Below are positions 23,975 through 34,463 of a DNA stretch of 64,000 bases, piece after piece. Each line of letters begins with the position of its first letter. Positions within the stretch are counted from its first letter, which is position 1. The stretch comes from Aristolochia californica. Its lineage: Eukaryota > Streptophyta > Magnoliopsida > Piperales > Aristolochiaceae. Made by a program: the position numbers and the translations under genes. The stretch is taken from the NCBI GenBank assembly GCA_029961685.1, contig JARWKL010000006.1, positions 3,720,001 through 3,784,000 of the forward strand, in the 5' to 3' direction. The notes beneath the pieces were generated by a model. The model made no database searches, was not told the DNA's origin, and saw only the letters and a list, made by a program, of their open reading frames with translations.

Positions 23975-24582
23975 AAGAAACTGAAACTGTCGTTTTTGTA
24001 AGCCATCTTTTTTTAGAATTGTTTCTAAAATGAAGTCAAAGCTATGGAGTGGTGGAAAAGCTTATCTTTCAAATATGTCAAGTTATGACGAATGACTGTA
24101 AGTATGAATAAACTTTGCCTGATCGATCAGTTTCAGCTTATGTAGAAAGACTAAAAACTTTTTGTGGCTAGGTTCTGATAGAACATGAATTTAAGATAGA
24201 CTATTTAACCTTCTTCTTTGAAGACTATAGAGGGGGTCTCATCTCCTTCCAATAGGATTGAATTGAAATGCAGTCGAAAACCAGTGTAAATGTTCCTCTG
24301 ATATGAATTCTAGTAACAGGCACAGCGTTGAGAAGAAGCTGGATTTGACCTCCATCACCCAAAACAACATTTTGATCTCTTTATTTCAAAACTAAACTGC
24401 ATAATGAGAAAAATAAAGATGCTGGATCATACATTCAGTCCCAAAAGAGCTTACTTCATCACAGAAAGATTCATGGTTATTCTGAAAAACCTCATCACAG
24501 GAGAAAACGTAGTCCAGATACAACACCAAAGATAATACAGATTAAACCCACATCCTCTAAAACCAATCTCAGTAGCACAAAT
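23975..24582. other. Intergenic between convergent PPR and IPMI genes
   Basis: The 3' ends of the plus-strand PPR gene and the minus-strand isopropylmalate isomerase gene face each other. Only UTR-like AT-rich sequence is seen. Confidence 0.5.
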
Positions 24583-25347
24583 CTACGAAGAGTGTGTAGA
24601 AATCATCCCAGTCTTCCTTGCATAAGCAAAGATACCCCCGGCCTCGATGACCGGACCTGCATCACCGATCGGCTTCAATTTATACTCCTTGCCTGTAGTG
24701 TGATTAATCAGCTTAGATTCTTCGAATTCCACGGTGACTACATCCCCGGTGGAGCACTCATCGCACATCCTCCCTTCTGACTCCAGAGGATAAATTTCTC
24801 CTGTTGCAACCGAGTTCCGGAAAAAAATCCGAGCATACGACTCGGCGACGACCGCCCGGACACCAGACGCGCCTAGGGCTACCGGGGCGTGCTCACGGGA
24901 GGACCCGCATCCGAAATTGGCCCCACCGATGATGATGGGATACTTAGTTTTGAACTCCCCGGGGTCCATGAACGGGGTGGGGTAAGCGGCGGAGGGTAGA
25001 CCGACGAGGGCGAAGGACCCGAGCTTGCGGTACTCGTCCGGATTGGAGGGGACCAGAGTCAGATGCTCGGCGGGGATTATTTGGTCAGTGTCGATGTTAT
25101 CCTTGAGCACATAGCAGAGGCCGTGGAAGTTGGTGGAAGAGGGCGCCGTGGTGGTTTCCCCGGCAGCGGCACGAGGAGGTTGAGAGAGCGGCCTGAGAGG
25201 AGTCGCCGCAGTTTGAAGCGTTGTTAGGGCTTTGCAAGGATAGGAGAAGAAGGTTTGGGAAATAAATGGGTGCCTCTGAGACGAAAGGAAAATGGGTTTT
25301 GACGGAGAGGAAGGAGAGGTAGAAAACATCACCTTTGCGGCGGCCAT
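24583..25347 (-). CDS. IPMI SSU: 3-isopropylmalate dehydratase small subunit, plastid
   Basis: Small (LeuD-type) subunit of isopropylmalate isomerase, which interconverts 2- and 3-isopropylmalate in leucine biosynthesis. In Brassicales, paralogues also serve glucosinolate chain elongation. The 254-aa protein is encoded by a single exon. Residues 1-~70 are rich in Ser, Ala, Thr and basic residues with few acids, a plastid transit peptide. The mature part opens with VLKDNIDTDQIIPA (80-93) and holds the aconitase-swivel signature NFGCGSSREHAP (144-155), which helps choose substrate and contacts the large subunit. It continues through YARIFFRNSVATGE to the C-terminus. Length and motifs are complete, so it should be functional with a large subunit encoded elsewhere. 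The start is the only ATG upstream of the transit peptide. A TATA box lies 66 bp upstream. Confidence 0.95.
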   Translation of the reverse strand: MAAAKVMFSTSPSSPSKPIFLSSQRHPFISQTFFSYPCKALTTLQTAATPLRPLSQPPRAAAGETTTAPSSTNFHGLCYVLKDNIDTDQIIPAEHLTLVPSNPDEYRKLGSFALVGLPSAAYPTPFMDPGEFKTKYPIIIGGANFGCGSSREHAPVALGASGVRAVVAESYARIFFRNSVATGEIYPLESEGRMCDECSTGDVVTVEFEESKLINHTTGKEYKLKPIGDAGPVIEAGGIFAYARKTGMISTHSS

Positions 25348-25412
25348 CGCGATTGCCAGGTTCTGAACTCCAAGAAGTAGTAGTCAGGAAAATGAGCAGT
25401 AGCTATCTTGTG

Positions 25413-25420
25413 CTTTTATA
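25413..25420 (-). promoter_or_regulatory. Probable TATA box of the IPMI small-subunit gene
   Basis: Reads TATAAAAG on the minus strand, 66-73 bp before the ATG. This leaves a short leader, a plausible arrangement for a housekeeping plastid enzyme. Confidence 0.55.
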
Positions 25421-25496
25421 GTCTGGGTGATTATTTTTCTCCTCCGTGACTTGACCATGCTGTGGGCCTTGCGTAGGCTTCTGATCGTGTTGAGTC

Positions 25497-26003
25497 TAGG
25501 GCCATTGTATTACCCAAAAATTAGTAATAATAATAAAATAAAATTTTGATAAAAAATATTTTAAAAAATAGTTAATAAAAATAAGATAATGATTAAATAC
25601 TCCTTTTCACTAACTATTTTAAGAATAATAATGATCGTTATACCTTATTTTTTATATCATTTATTTATCAAATACCTTAGAGACGTATTTTTACTAATTT
25701 CATAAGATAACTAGTTACTTATTAGATAAAATTTCAGTAAAATAAAATATCAAATACAAAATTGCCATAAAAATTGCCTTGTATTGAAAATATTACAACA
25801 TTAATTGTCAAATACTTGTTCAAAAAAATTTTATATGATTTTCCGTTCCATCTTGGCTAGAAAATTATATAATTTTTCTTGTCAGAATTTATAGCTAAAA
25901 AAGAGTTTCCAAGAAAAAATAACGCATTAATGCTCCCTAGAGACGTATTTTTACTATAAAGATTTTTTCAGCATTTCCTATAAAAGACCCTAACAAAGCC
26001 AAC
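25497..26003. mobile_element. MITE-like non-coding element (family 1)
   Basis: AT-rich, starts gggccattgtattaccc and ends accctaacaaagcc. The right-end block (agagacgtatttttacta, atttcctataaaaga) also occurs at ~25680 and resembles the right end of the 3.2-4.0 kb element. No coding capacity. Edges are approximate. Confidence 0.4.
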
Positions 26004-26715
26004 TCATTTAGGGAAAACACCAAATTGATTGAGAGTATTTGAAAGGAAACAAAAACTAACAAGTTTCAATTAATTAAGGCTTCAAAACTACAGCTCTTAG
26101 AGTTTTGGAGTCTTAGATAGATGCGACTAGTTACACTAAACCAGGTTTTATCGAACTTTTTGCCATGAACCGTGCTACTCGGCGGGTCAGTCCTCTTCTG
26201 TTTTTTGCTTAAGTTTTCGATTATGTCTTCTCTTCCATCTTGTCTTTTGATTTTGTTGGGTTATACCTCATAGTTTTTTGTCATGGCGGATGGTTCTAGC
26301 TCAACACCTTCTTCCACACCACCTATTCATCACCTTCTTCCCTTAACTGGAATAAGACACAGAAAAACAGGGAAGAATCCTTCTCATGATTCTGTTCTTT
26401 CTTGAGTCAAATACTTGTTCTCTGCTGAATCAGTTGCATCAGGACGGCGCTAAGATGAGATGGTGTTGAAAGATTATGCTTATCTTGGCCTTCCCTTGTC
26501 AAGAATTTATTTTTTCGCAAATCTTCTTGGAACCACCCTATTTCCTGAGTCTGGACACTGCGAAGACATTCCAGGGGGTGTACTGGCAGTACCAGCGGAT
26601 TCATAGCATGAACGGATTTGAAAGAAGTGACGAGTACATCAATCCCACTCAGTGTATCCTTTTTTTTTATAGATTGTTGATTTCTGTTTAATTTTTTTAA
26701 AAAAAGAAATTGATT
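26004..26715 (+). other. Intergenic with an unrecognised open stretch at 26476-26660
   Basis: The stretch near 26270 encodes MADGSSSTPSSTPPIHHLL, like the N-termini of some retroelement gag proteins, but soon stops. 26500-26650 encodes a well-formed segment including LEPPYFLSLDTAKTFQG and YWQYQRIHSMNGFERSDEY. It reads like a piece of a real protein, but I do not recognise it. It lies just outside the left copia LTR. Confidence 0.3.
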
Positions 26716-27026
26716 TATAGGGTATTTATATCATGAATTTCTCAATAAAAACATAAATGAAACTCATGAACATACTTCCTGAGTGTCAATTTTTGGCGTT
26801 CGGCGTCTTCGTCTCCGACTAACAAAGTGAATGACGTTGTCTCGTCTATTGCAGAGGCTAGTCGATGACAAAGTTTAGGCATACCTTTGCTAGACCAGAC
26901 CCCCTCTCCATCAAAGGAAACCACCAAACCGGCGGGAAACCATAAGGTTGTAACCAGCGACCACCATCAATGGAAAACTGGCCGACAGATGGGTCACTTA
27001 AGTGACGGTTCGTGAACCGTCTTACA
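26716..27026 (-). repeat. 3' LTR of the copia element
   Basis: Shares with the right LTR the words caataaaaacataaatgaaa, gcgttgtctc-type text, agaccagaccccct and gtgaaccgt. On the minus strand it starts TGTAAGACGG; the other end reads TATAGG where the partner has TGTAGG. Confidence 0.88.
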
Positions 27027-27040
27027 TTCTCCCACTTGAC
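27027..27040 (-). promoter_or_regulatory. Polypurine tract of the copia element
   Basis: Reads AAGTGGGAGAA on the minus strand directly before the TGT of the 3' LTR, the plus-strand primer site for retroviral-type replication. Confidence 0.75.
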
Positions 27041-27409
27041 CCATACGCCTACTCAATATGTATCATAGATTATTGATACATCTTCAAGAATGCTTTCCAT
27101 AGATTTAATATCCTTATACTCAAACAAAGAAAATTAAATTATATGAATCGTGGTGATGAGTCCTTTAGAGTAAATATTACCTTCCACGTATTACAATGCA
27201 ACTGTCTTATTTGAATGAGAACCTTATGTGACACATTTATTTATGAATGAACTTTCATAATGCTCATTACAAACAAAATAAGCACCTTATATTGTCATTC
27301 TCTAAACTTTATGTATACAACAAAATAAGAGAAGACACAAATGAACTTAATGGAGTTTTTCATTGACAAAATTGCGTTACAAACGTAAAGGGCATCTCAA
27401 TTACAGAAA

Positions 27410-29040
27410 TTACTTAATAGAAGAACTGAGTCTCATATGTTCAACATGTCCCTTATAAACAACGGGTGGTAGACATTTTGTCAATGGATCAGTGATCATT
27501 AATCCGGTGCTGATGTGTTCCACAACCACCTTGTTTGATTTGACATGTTCTCGAATAGCTAAAAAATTTATGTCAATATGCTTACTACGACTTTTGTTCT
27601 TATTGTTCTTGGCCAAAAACACTACTGCGGAATTGTCGCAATAAATCCTTAATGGCTTAGAAATAGTGTCAACAATTTCAAGCCCTGAAATAAAATTCCT
27701 CAACCACATAGACTGTGATGATGCTTCAAAACATGCTACAAACTCTGCTTCTGTGGTAGAAGTAGCAATCAAAGATTGTTTTGTACTTCTCCAAGAAATA
27801 GCCCCTCCAGCTAATAAGAAGACTTATCTCGATGTTGACTTTCTCGAATCAAGACAGGCAGCAAAATCAAAGTCTGAATATCCAACCACTTCTAGATGAT
27901 CAGATCGTCTGTACGTAAGCTTGTAGTCTTTAATCCCCTGAAGGTATCGCATGACTTTCTTTGCAGTTTTCCAATGGTCCAAACTGGGATTACTTTGATA
28001 TTTGCCCAACATTTTCACTACATATGCTATGTCAAGTCTTGTGCAAACCTAAACATACATTAAACTCCCAATTGCAAAAGCTTATGGAATATTTTTCATT
28101 TTTTCCCTCTTTAAATTATTTTGTAGACCTTGTTCCAAACTTAATTTGTCACCTTTGACAATTGGTGCAACACCAGATGAGCAATTATTCATACGACATC
28201 TCTCTAGAATTTTGTTGATATAGGCTTCTTGAAACAATTTTAATGTCCCTTGGGATCTATCTCTATCAATCTTTGTGCTTATGACATAAGCAGCTTTGCC
28301 AATATCCTTCATATCAAATTTCATCGAGAAAAATCATTTGACCTCATAAAGTAATCCTAAATTACTTGAAGCAAGTAGAATATCATTTACGTATAGGACT
28401 AAGAAAATTATTTTGCTCCCACTGACCTTATGGTATACACATTGATCGATGATATTCTCTGTAAAACCAAATGAAGAAATAACAACATAAAATTTTAAAT
28501 ACCACTGACGGGAGGCTTATTTTAGTCCATCTATAAATTTCTTAAGTCTATAAACTAAGTCATCATTCCCCTCTGAAATGAAACTGTTAGGTTGTTTCAT
28601 GTAAACCTCTTCTTCTAGGTCTCGATTGAGAAAAACTGTTTTCATATCCATTTGATGCAACTCCATATCAAAATGAGCTACTAATGCGATAATTATCCAA
28701 AATGAATCCTTCTTTGAAACAGGAGAGAAGGTATCATGATAATCAATTTCTTGTTAAGTAAATCCTTTGGCTACAAGTTTTGCCTTATATCTTTCAATAT
28801 TGCCTAAAGAGTTTCTTTTGGTTTTAAAAACCCATTTATAGCCAATGGCCTTCCCCCCTTTAGGCAATTCAACAAGATCCCAGACTTGGTTTTTGGCCAT
28901 TGAATCCAACTCTTCCTTCATGACATCATTCCATAATGTGGATTTTTGTCCACTCATGGCCTGTGAAAACGTAATAAGATCATCTTCAGCATAAATGTCC
29001 ATGTCAGATTCTCGAAAGTACACTTCATATTCTGAAGAAA
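27410..29040 (-). pseudogene. Copia reverse transcriptase and RNase H, broken
   Basis: On the minus strand, from 29023 downward: reverse transcriptase start (WNDVMKEELDSMAKNQVWDL, GYKWVFKTKRNSLG, RYKAKLVAKGF followed by a stop). The palm follows with the active site reading YVNDILL where YVDD is expected, so the first catalytic Asp is Asn. Then come KFDMKDIGKA, RCRMNNCS, VMRYLQGIKDYKLTYRR and DFDFAACLDSRKSTS. RNase H follows at 27410-27772 (TSTTEAEFVACFEA, WLRNFI, DNSAVVFLAKN, SKHIDINFLAIREHV). Stops and frame changes lie between the pieces. Confidence 0.9.
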
Positions 29041-29161
29041 TTGCAGGTTTCCTAACTCTTGAAGATCTTCTTAATGGTACTTCAATATTTTTAGGTTGAG
29101 AATGTTGAGTAACCTGATCTATAGGAGTATCCTCATGGTGAGATGGTTCTTCAACTATTGG

Positions 29162-30600
29162 TTATACTTGAATAATCGAATCCTGAGGATTATCATGAAT
29201 AACAACCAATTTATGCAAAGTTGTAGAAACAGGTGGAGAACTTGTATGCTCCTCAAAAATTAAGTTTCGAGGTTGGCTACCCCCATTAATCTCATCATTC
29301 TCAAGGAGCCTTGCATTCTTAGATTCAACAATTCTTGTCGAACGAGATGGATAATAAAATTTGTATCCCTTAGATTTTTTCGCATAGCCAATTAAATATC
29401 CATTGACTGTTCTAAAGTCTAACTTTGTCTCATGTGGATTGTAAAATCGAACTTCAATTAGACAACCCCAAATATGTACATGCCTTAAACTAAGTTTCCA
29501 ACCTTTCCATAACTTGAATAACATTTTATGGACTGCCTTGGTTGGAACCCTATTGAGTACATAGACTGCAGTTTTGAGAGTTTCAATACACAAAGACAAT
29601 GGGAGATCGGAGTTACTAATCATACTCCTCACCATGTCCATTAATATTCGGTTTCTTCTTTTAGCCACACCATTTTGAAACGTTGAGTCATGCATTGTGT
29701 ATTGTGGCACAATACATTGTTCCTCAAGAAAACTTGTAAAAGGACCAAGCAATTGTCCTTTTTCAGTGTACCTTCCATAATATTCAACACCTTTATCTGA
29801 CCTCACAATTTTGATTTGTTTGCTTAATTGTTTATCTACTTTTGCTTTATAAATCTTAAAAGCATCTAATGTTTAACTTATATCATAAAGCAGATAGAGA
29901 TACATATATCGTGTATGGTCATCAATGAAGGTAATGAAATACTTCTGACCATTGAAACATGTATCATAAGGACTTGAAATATCAATGTGTATGATTTCTA
30001 GGACATCAGAAGTCCTCTTGGCACCTTTCTTGTACTTATTGGTTTGTTTTCCTTTAATGTAATCCACACATGTACTAAAATAAGTAAAATCAAAAGCCTC
30101 AAGGACTCCATCATTAACTAATATTTTAATTCTATCAATGGAGATATGACTTAATCTCCTATGCCACAACATAGAGGATTTCTCATTTATAACACTTCTC
30201 TTAATGCCAACATTAATACTATGTACAGTAGTAAGACTGCAATCAAATGTAGGGTTTAAAAAAAGTTTGAAAAATCCTTCTTCCAAAATGCCATTTTCAA
30301 CAAAAACATGGTCTTTATATAATTGAAGGGAATTTCCAAGGAAATTAATACTGAATCCAAAGGGTGAAAGTTTGGAAACTGAGATAAGGTTTCTAGAAAA
30401 AGATGGAACATAGAATGTCCTTTCAAGGTCTAAGACAAAGATAATATTTAAGACAAATCTGAAAGTTCCAACCGCCTCCACATATGAACCCATCTTGTTT
30501 CCTGAATACATGGAGCATTCACTTGGCGTCAATTTTCGTTGGTTCAAGAAACCTTGCATGGTGTTGGCAACATAGATTGTAGTACTGGAATCAATCTACC
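29162..30600 (-). pseudogene. Copia integrase and protease region, broken
   Basis: Minus strand. A protease-like DSSTTIYVAN (expected DSGAT) lies near 30590. The integrase zinc-binding domain reads WHRRLSHISIDRIK with CVDYIKGK as the degraded Cys pair. The core shows IHIDISSPYD and TFIDDHTRYMYLYL at about 29900-30000, then after a frame break RSDKGVEYYG and TMHDSTFQNGVAKRRNR. The canonical QNGVAERRN Glu is Lys here, removing the third catalytic acid. The C-terminal part follows (TAVYVLNRVPTKA, WGCLIEVRFYNPHETKLD, GYAKKSKGYKFY). Confidence 0.9.
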
Positions 30601-30659
30601 AAGTGTTATAAGAAGCATGAGTCATATTAGATTCAAAACACACTAAGGATATGAGATTA

Positions 30660-31420
30660 CCTTAGTTTTCAAGCCAATGCTTGAACTTGGGACAGGTTTT
30701 CTTGATATGTCATTTTTTCTTGCAAAAGAAACATTTGACACCGCCCTTAGATTTTTTATTAAGAGGTGTTTTTTCCTTCCCTTTCTGAAAAGGTCTCTTG
30801 TCTCGAATCGTCAAATACGCATTTTCGATCCTCTTCTGATTAAGCTTCCCTTCCTCTTGTACACACATGGTTAAAAGTTCATTAATTAATCATTTACCCT
30901 TATGTGTGTTATAAGAGATTTTGAAGGGTGCATATGTAAACGAAATCGAGTTAAGGATGAAGTGAACTAAAAATGACTTAGATATCTCAATCTCTTTCGA
31001 TTTCAGTCTTGCAGCCATATCTCGCATTTGCATGATGTTCTCACGGACACCCTTGGTGCCAGTAAATTTCATGGAACACATTTGGGTTATTAGGGTGCTA
31101 GCTAATGCCTTATCCGAAGTTTCAAATTGTACCTGAATAGCTTGAAGATAGTCCTTGGCTTTGGCACATTTAGGAATAGATCCGCGAATACTTCCCAATA
31201 TGAGACTTAATAAACATCAAACTTAATCGATTGAATCTCTCCCAAAGTTCAAATGATGTTTTCTCAATTTGGGTACTGGATTCAGTGGGTTTTGGAGGTT
31301 CATCCACTCTAAGTGCCAAGTCATAATCCATGCACCCTAATAACATTAGAAGTTTCTCTTTCTACTCAATATAATTTTCTCCATGGGAACAATAGAAGAA
31401 TCAAAGGTTGAGACAGACAA
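30660..31420 (-). pseudogene. Copia gag region with interrupted zinc knuckle
   Basis: Minus strand. A UBN2-type gag core (KDYLQAIQVQFETSDKALA, MCSMKFTGTKGVRENIMQM, DMAARLKSKEIEI) is followed near 30730 by a zinc knuckle C-x2-C-x4-H-x4-C. One x4 position is a TGA stop (CFFCKKK, stop, HIKKTC). The N-terminal part with LGCMDYDLALRVDEPPKP lies at ~31290-31360 in another frame. Confidence 0.8.
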
Positions 31421-32580
31421 ATTTGAAGAACTACACAAAATAAACAACAAACTTACTAAACATGTAATGAAGTCAAATTTTGAATATTTACCCATGTAAA
31501 TAATCCAAACAAATAAATCAGTGTGTCATTATAATCTTTCCTATGGGCTTAGATTATAACACATATGTGATTTATATCTCTTTATGATTGGACCCAGAAA
31601 TTGGTTTATAAAGGAATATTCTAGGCTTGTAGGTAATCTAGATTTTTTTTTAAAATATTTCTTTCCCATCTTAATTAATCATGTAAATATAACATTTACC
31701 CTATGGGGTTAAATTATTATATCTCCATGATTAATCACAATTTTTTATGTCATTAAATTTATGTGACTAAATTTAATGTCACTAGACATTTGCATAATTA
31801 AGAATGTTGTGACAATTACTCAATTATTCAAATGTATACAAAAAATTACATAAAAGTAATTGACTAAAATGAATGTCAATTAAGAATCTTTATATTTAGG
31901 TCAACATAAAATATGCATAAAAAACTGAAGTATGCATAAAACCTATATAAATTATGCACAATTATTAAAATTGCATAAAAACAGATTATTGTAGTTTTAA
32001 TATGTATTTTATGTGTATCCAACAATAACTCATGAAAACAGAGTGCTTAATGGTCACTGCGCTTAATTGCAAATCTCTTAGTGGGGTTTGAATCCCCGCT
32101 GGTGCAAAAAAATTATTTTGAGAATCGAGTCAGCTCGGTCTTCACTCGGGCGACTCGCTTCAACGAGTTGGAACGGACAAGTCTATTCGAGTCGACCCAA
32201 CCCGCCCGATTCGTCTAAACCCTCTCGAACTAATCCGATCATGTTTAACTGGACCGAGTCAACTCAACCCTTCCAAGTTGACTTGTTATTTAAATGAAAC
32301 TTAACTACCTAAGTTTCAATTTTTTTTAATTAACGCGCGCAAGAGGTTGTCTTCAACCTCCACTCATCTATAGAGAGGACGCTCAGCTTCCACAAGCGGT
32401 CCACTACTGGACGTTGGCCTCCTATCACACTTCGGCCGCCATCGTCCGACGGTGACGCTGACCAACGCACAACGCCGAGTGAGACGCCGAGTGAGACGCC
32501 GGTTGGCTCCACTGCGTCGGCTCTCGCACGTATTGCAGAGAGTTCTTCTTGACGGAAATGACTCCATATCAGAGAGGGGC
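31421..32580 (-). other. Leader region of the copia element, possibly with inserted repeats
   Basis: 1.1 kb between primer-binding site and gag. It is AT-rich at 31480-32030. A T-arm-like motif lies at 32082-32098. A segment of CGAGTCG/GACTCG words (32125-32280) resembles dispersed repeats. GC-rich DNA at 32340-32560 includes a direct repeat of gagacgccgagt. No functional ORF was seen. Confidence 0.4.
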
Positions 32581-32581
32581 A

Positions 32582-32592
32582 CTCTGATACCA
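32582..32592 (-). promoter_or_regulatory. Primer-binding site of the copia element
   Basis: Minus-strand TGGTATCAGAG immediately after the 5' LTR end CCTACA. This is the plant copia site complementary to the 3' end of initiator methionine tRNA. Confidence 0.9.
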
Positions 32593-32887
32593 TGTAGGAT
32601 CTTTATATGAAGAATTTTTCAATAAAAACATAAATGAAACTTATAAACATACCTCCTAACCTGGCGTTCGATGTCTTCATTAAGTTTAGGTTTGTCGAAT
32701 AGAGTAAACGGCGTTGTCTCATTTATCGCAGAGGTTTGTCGATGGCAACGTTATGCTTAGACCAGACCCCCTACTCTCCATATAACATAAAAGTAGACCA
32801 CCAAACCGATAAAAAACGGTAACCGGCCACCACTATCAATGGAAACTGGTCTACGGATGTCACATTAAGTCCGTGAACCGTATTACA
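32593..32887 (-). repeat. 5' LTR of the copia element
   Basis: 295 bp, bounded by TGTAGG and ATTACA on the plus strand (TG...CA ends). It matches the left LTR in order with many substitutions and several indels. Confidence 0.9.
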
Positions 32888-33064
32888 TAATTTTCTTCGT
32901 ATTTTGCGACTTTGTACATCCTAATACTGCTGGCCCTGAGAATTCATTTTCCAAAGCAGAAAAGTAAAGGATTCGAATTCTGGATTCTTAACACCTCGAG
33001 CCACACGCCATCTGGCTCGCATAAGAATACGCCCTGGAGCCCACAATCTTTACTTAGCAGGGCT

Positions 33065-33586
33065 ATCGAAACCAGAGAAGAGGACGAGACAGAGCACGAG
33101 GCTTACAGCTGCAAATTCCCCACTTGAGGGAGATGGAAGCGGACATGGAAGGCCAAAATGCTGATATCAAGAAGGCAAGGACCGGAGCAGATGCTGTCAA
33201 GGTTTTGATTTTCCTTTCCTTCCCTATGCCCTTCTTTACTTTCTTAGAGAAACAATCCTGGTTTTTTAAAAACCCTAAACTCACGGTTCGTGTTTCTGAT
33301 ACAACCTCAGGAACTCGACGGGATGAAGAAGCGGTTGGGGGAGATGAAGGAGGAGGACACCACACTTCGTGAAATGCAGATCATAGTCGAAAGGGAAATG
33401 GGACCAGTGCAAGGTAGGATCATTTTTTACATCTGAGACTTGAAATGGTCGTTTTGTTCCTTGTTTCTGATAGTTCCAGTGATTTAGCTTAAGTTGTGTT
33501 TGACTCTGTGAACAGATCGAGCAAGGGCTGCTGCAACGAACGTCAGAAGGGAGAAGGCAAACTCACGCTCTAAGTTTGTTCGCAAT
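33065..33586 (+). pseudogene. PABN: Truncated PABN (nuclear poly(A)-binding protein) pseudogene
   Basis: PABN (PABPN1 type) binds new poly(A) tails in the nucleus through one RRM. Three exon-like blocks remain: 33065-33201, 33311-33413 and 33516-33586, with good GT/AG borders. They encode the acidic N-terminus (EHEAY, then after a frameshift near 33127 EMEADMEG), the coiled coil ELDGMKKRLGEMKEED plus TLREMQIIVEREMG, and the first residues of the RRM (SRSKFVRN for the family's ARSVFVGN). The start codon position reads ATC. All of the RRM after its first strand is absent, and the sequence passes into C/T-rich transposon-like DNA after 33600. I saw no downstream RRM within the window. It is a dead 5' half, cut off beside the Harbinger cluster. 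Confidence 0.82.
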
Positions 33587-33599
33587 GTAGGTTTGGGAT

Positions 33600-34374
33600 T
33601 CCTCGTACTTATTCAAATAATTTCACTTTGACTCCCTTGCTCGCTCTGCTCTTGTCTTGCACTCGCTTTTCTTCTCCCTGCATTCCTTGCGGTACGCTCC
33701 TCTCTCAGTGGTCTGGCTCTCTCTTAGACGCCCTTATTTTTTCAAATCATTGTCTCTCTTCCTTTGAACACCCTTTCTTCCTCTCGATTTCTCTCAGTCG
33801 TCGTCTCTCGACTTCTTTCTCTGAACTTTTCTTTCTCTTGTTGCCCCCTCTCAGACCCTAAACCTTAAAAATACTATCATTCTCATCCTTTTAACCCCTC
33901 TTAGCTGAATTTCAAAAACCTCATTCATCTAACCAAGTTATTGTACTCAAACCCCAATTTGTGAGTTTTTTAGGGTTATCCTATTAATTTTTCAATATTC
34001 TATTTTTAATTTTCCTTTGATTAAATGATATTGAATGTGTAGAATCTGTGTTTATTTGTAATTTAATTGATGACTTTATTTCTTATTTGAAATTGAATCG
34101 ATGATTGAATTTTTGTGATTATTTAATTTAAGTGAAATTTAATTGATAATTGAATGTTAATTTTTGTGTTTAGTGTTTAAGGTTTTTTAATGATTGTGAT
34201 GGATTATACCCTAAACCCTTATTGAATTTTGATATCTCTCTTTAATGGAAATTTCAATTTTTGTTCTTAGGGGGGGGTTAGTCTAAAATTAATCATAGAT
34301 AAATTGAGCATTACTCCGTTCATTCGATTAGGCTGTTCGTGTTGCATGATCTCTTCTTCATTTGAATCACGTTT
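33600..34374. other. C/T-rich and AT-rich flank of the Harbinger cluster
   Basis: 33630-33860 is C/T-rich with low-complexity frames, like the leaders of other Harbinger copies here. 33940-34250 has short degenerate repeats of ttgaattgat-type words. At 34267-34277 the trinucleotide TTA precedes a run of eight G and ttagtc, an end-like sequence. Confidence 0.4.
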
Positions 34375-34463
34375 GGGGGGGTTAGTCCACAATGAAGTGG
34401 AATGAATTCCCCCCATGTTACCTAGTTCATAAAAAAACTGACGTTAGTGTAAAAATATCTCTT

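Larger units (their letters stand above)
26716..32887 (-). mobile_element. Ty1/copia LTR retrotransposon, decayed
   Basis: A 6.2-kb element bounded by LTRs at 26716-27026 and 32593-32887. Flanks are tgatt (26711-26715) and taatt (32888-32892), a near-perfect 5-bp target duplication. On the minus strand the order is 5' LTR, primer-binding site TGGTATCAGAG, leader, gag, protease, integrase, reverse transcriptase, RNase H, polypurine tract, 3' LTR. This is copia order, since integrase precedes reverse transcriptase. Frames are broken many times. The two LTRs differ at many positions and in length (311 and 295 bp), so the insertion is old. Confidence 0.9.

Noticed and set aside
27666..27899. Plus-strand frame opposite copia RNase H
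   Set aside because: Antisense shadow of the retrotransposon coding sequence.
32055..32105. A genuine tRNA gene
   Set aside because: Only the T-arm and 3' acceptor strand are plausible; no matching 5' acceptor strand, D-arm or anticodon arm was found.
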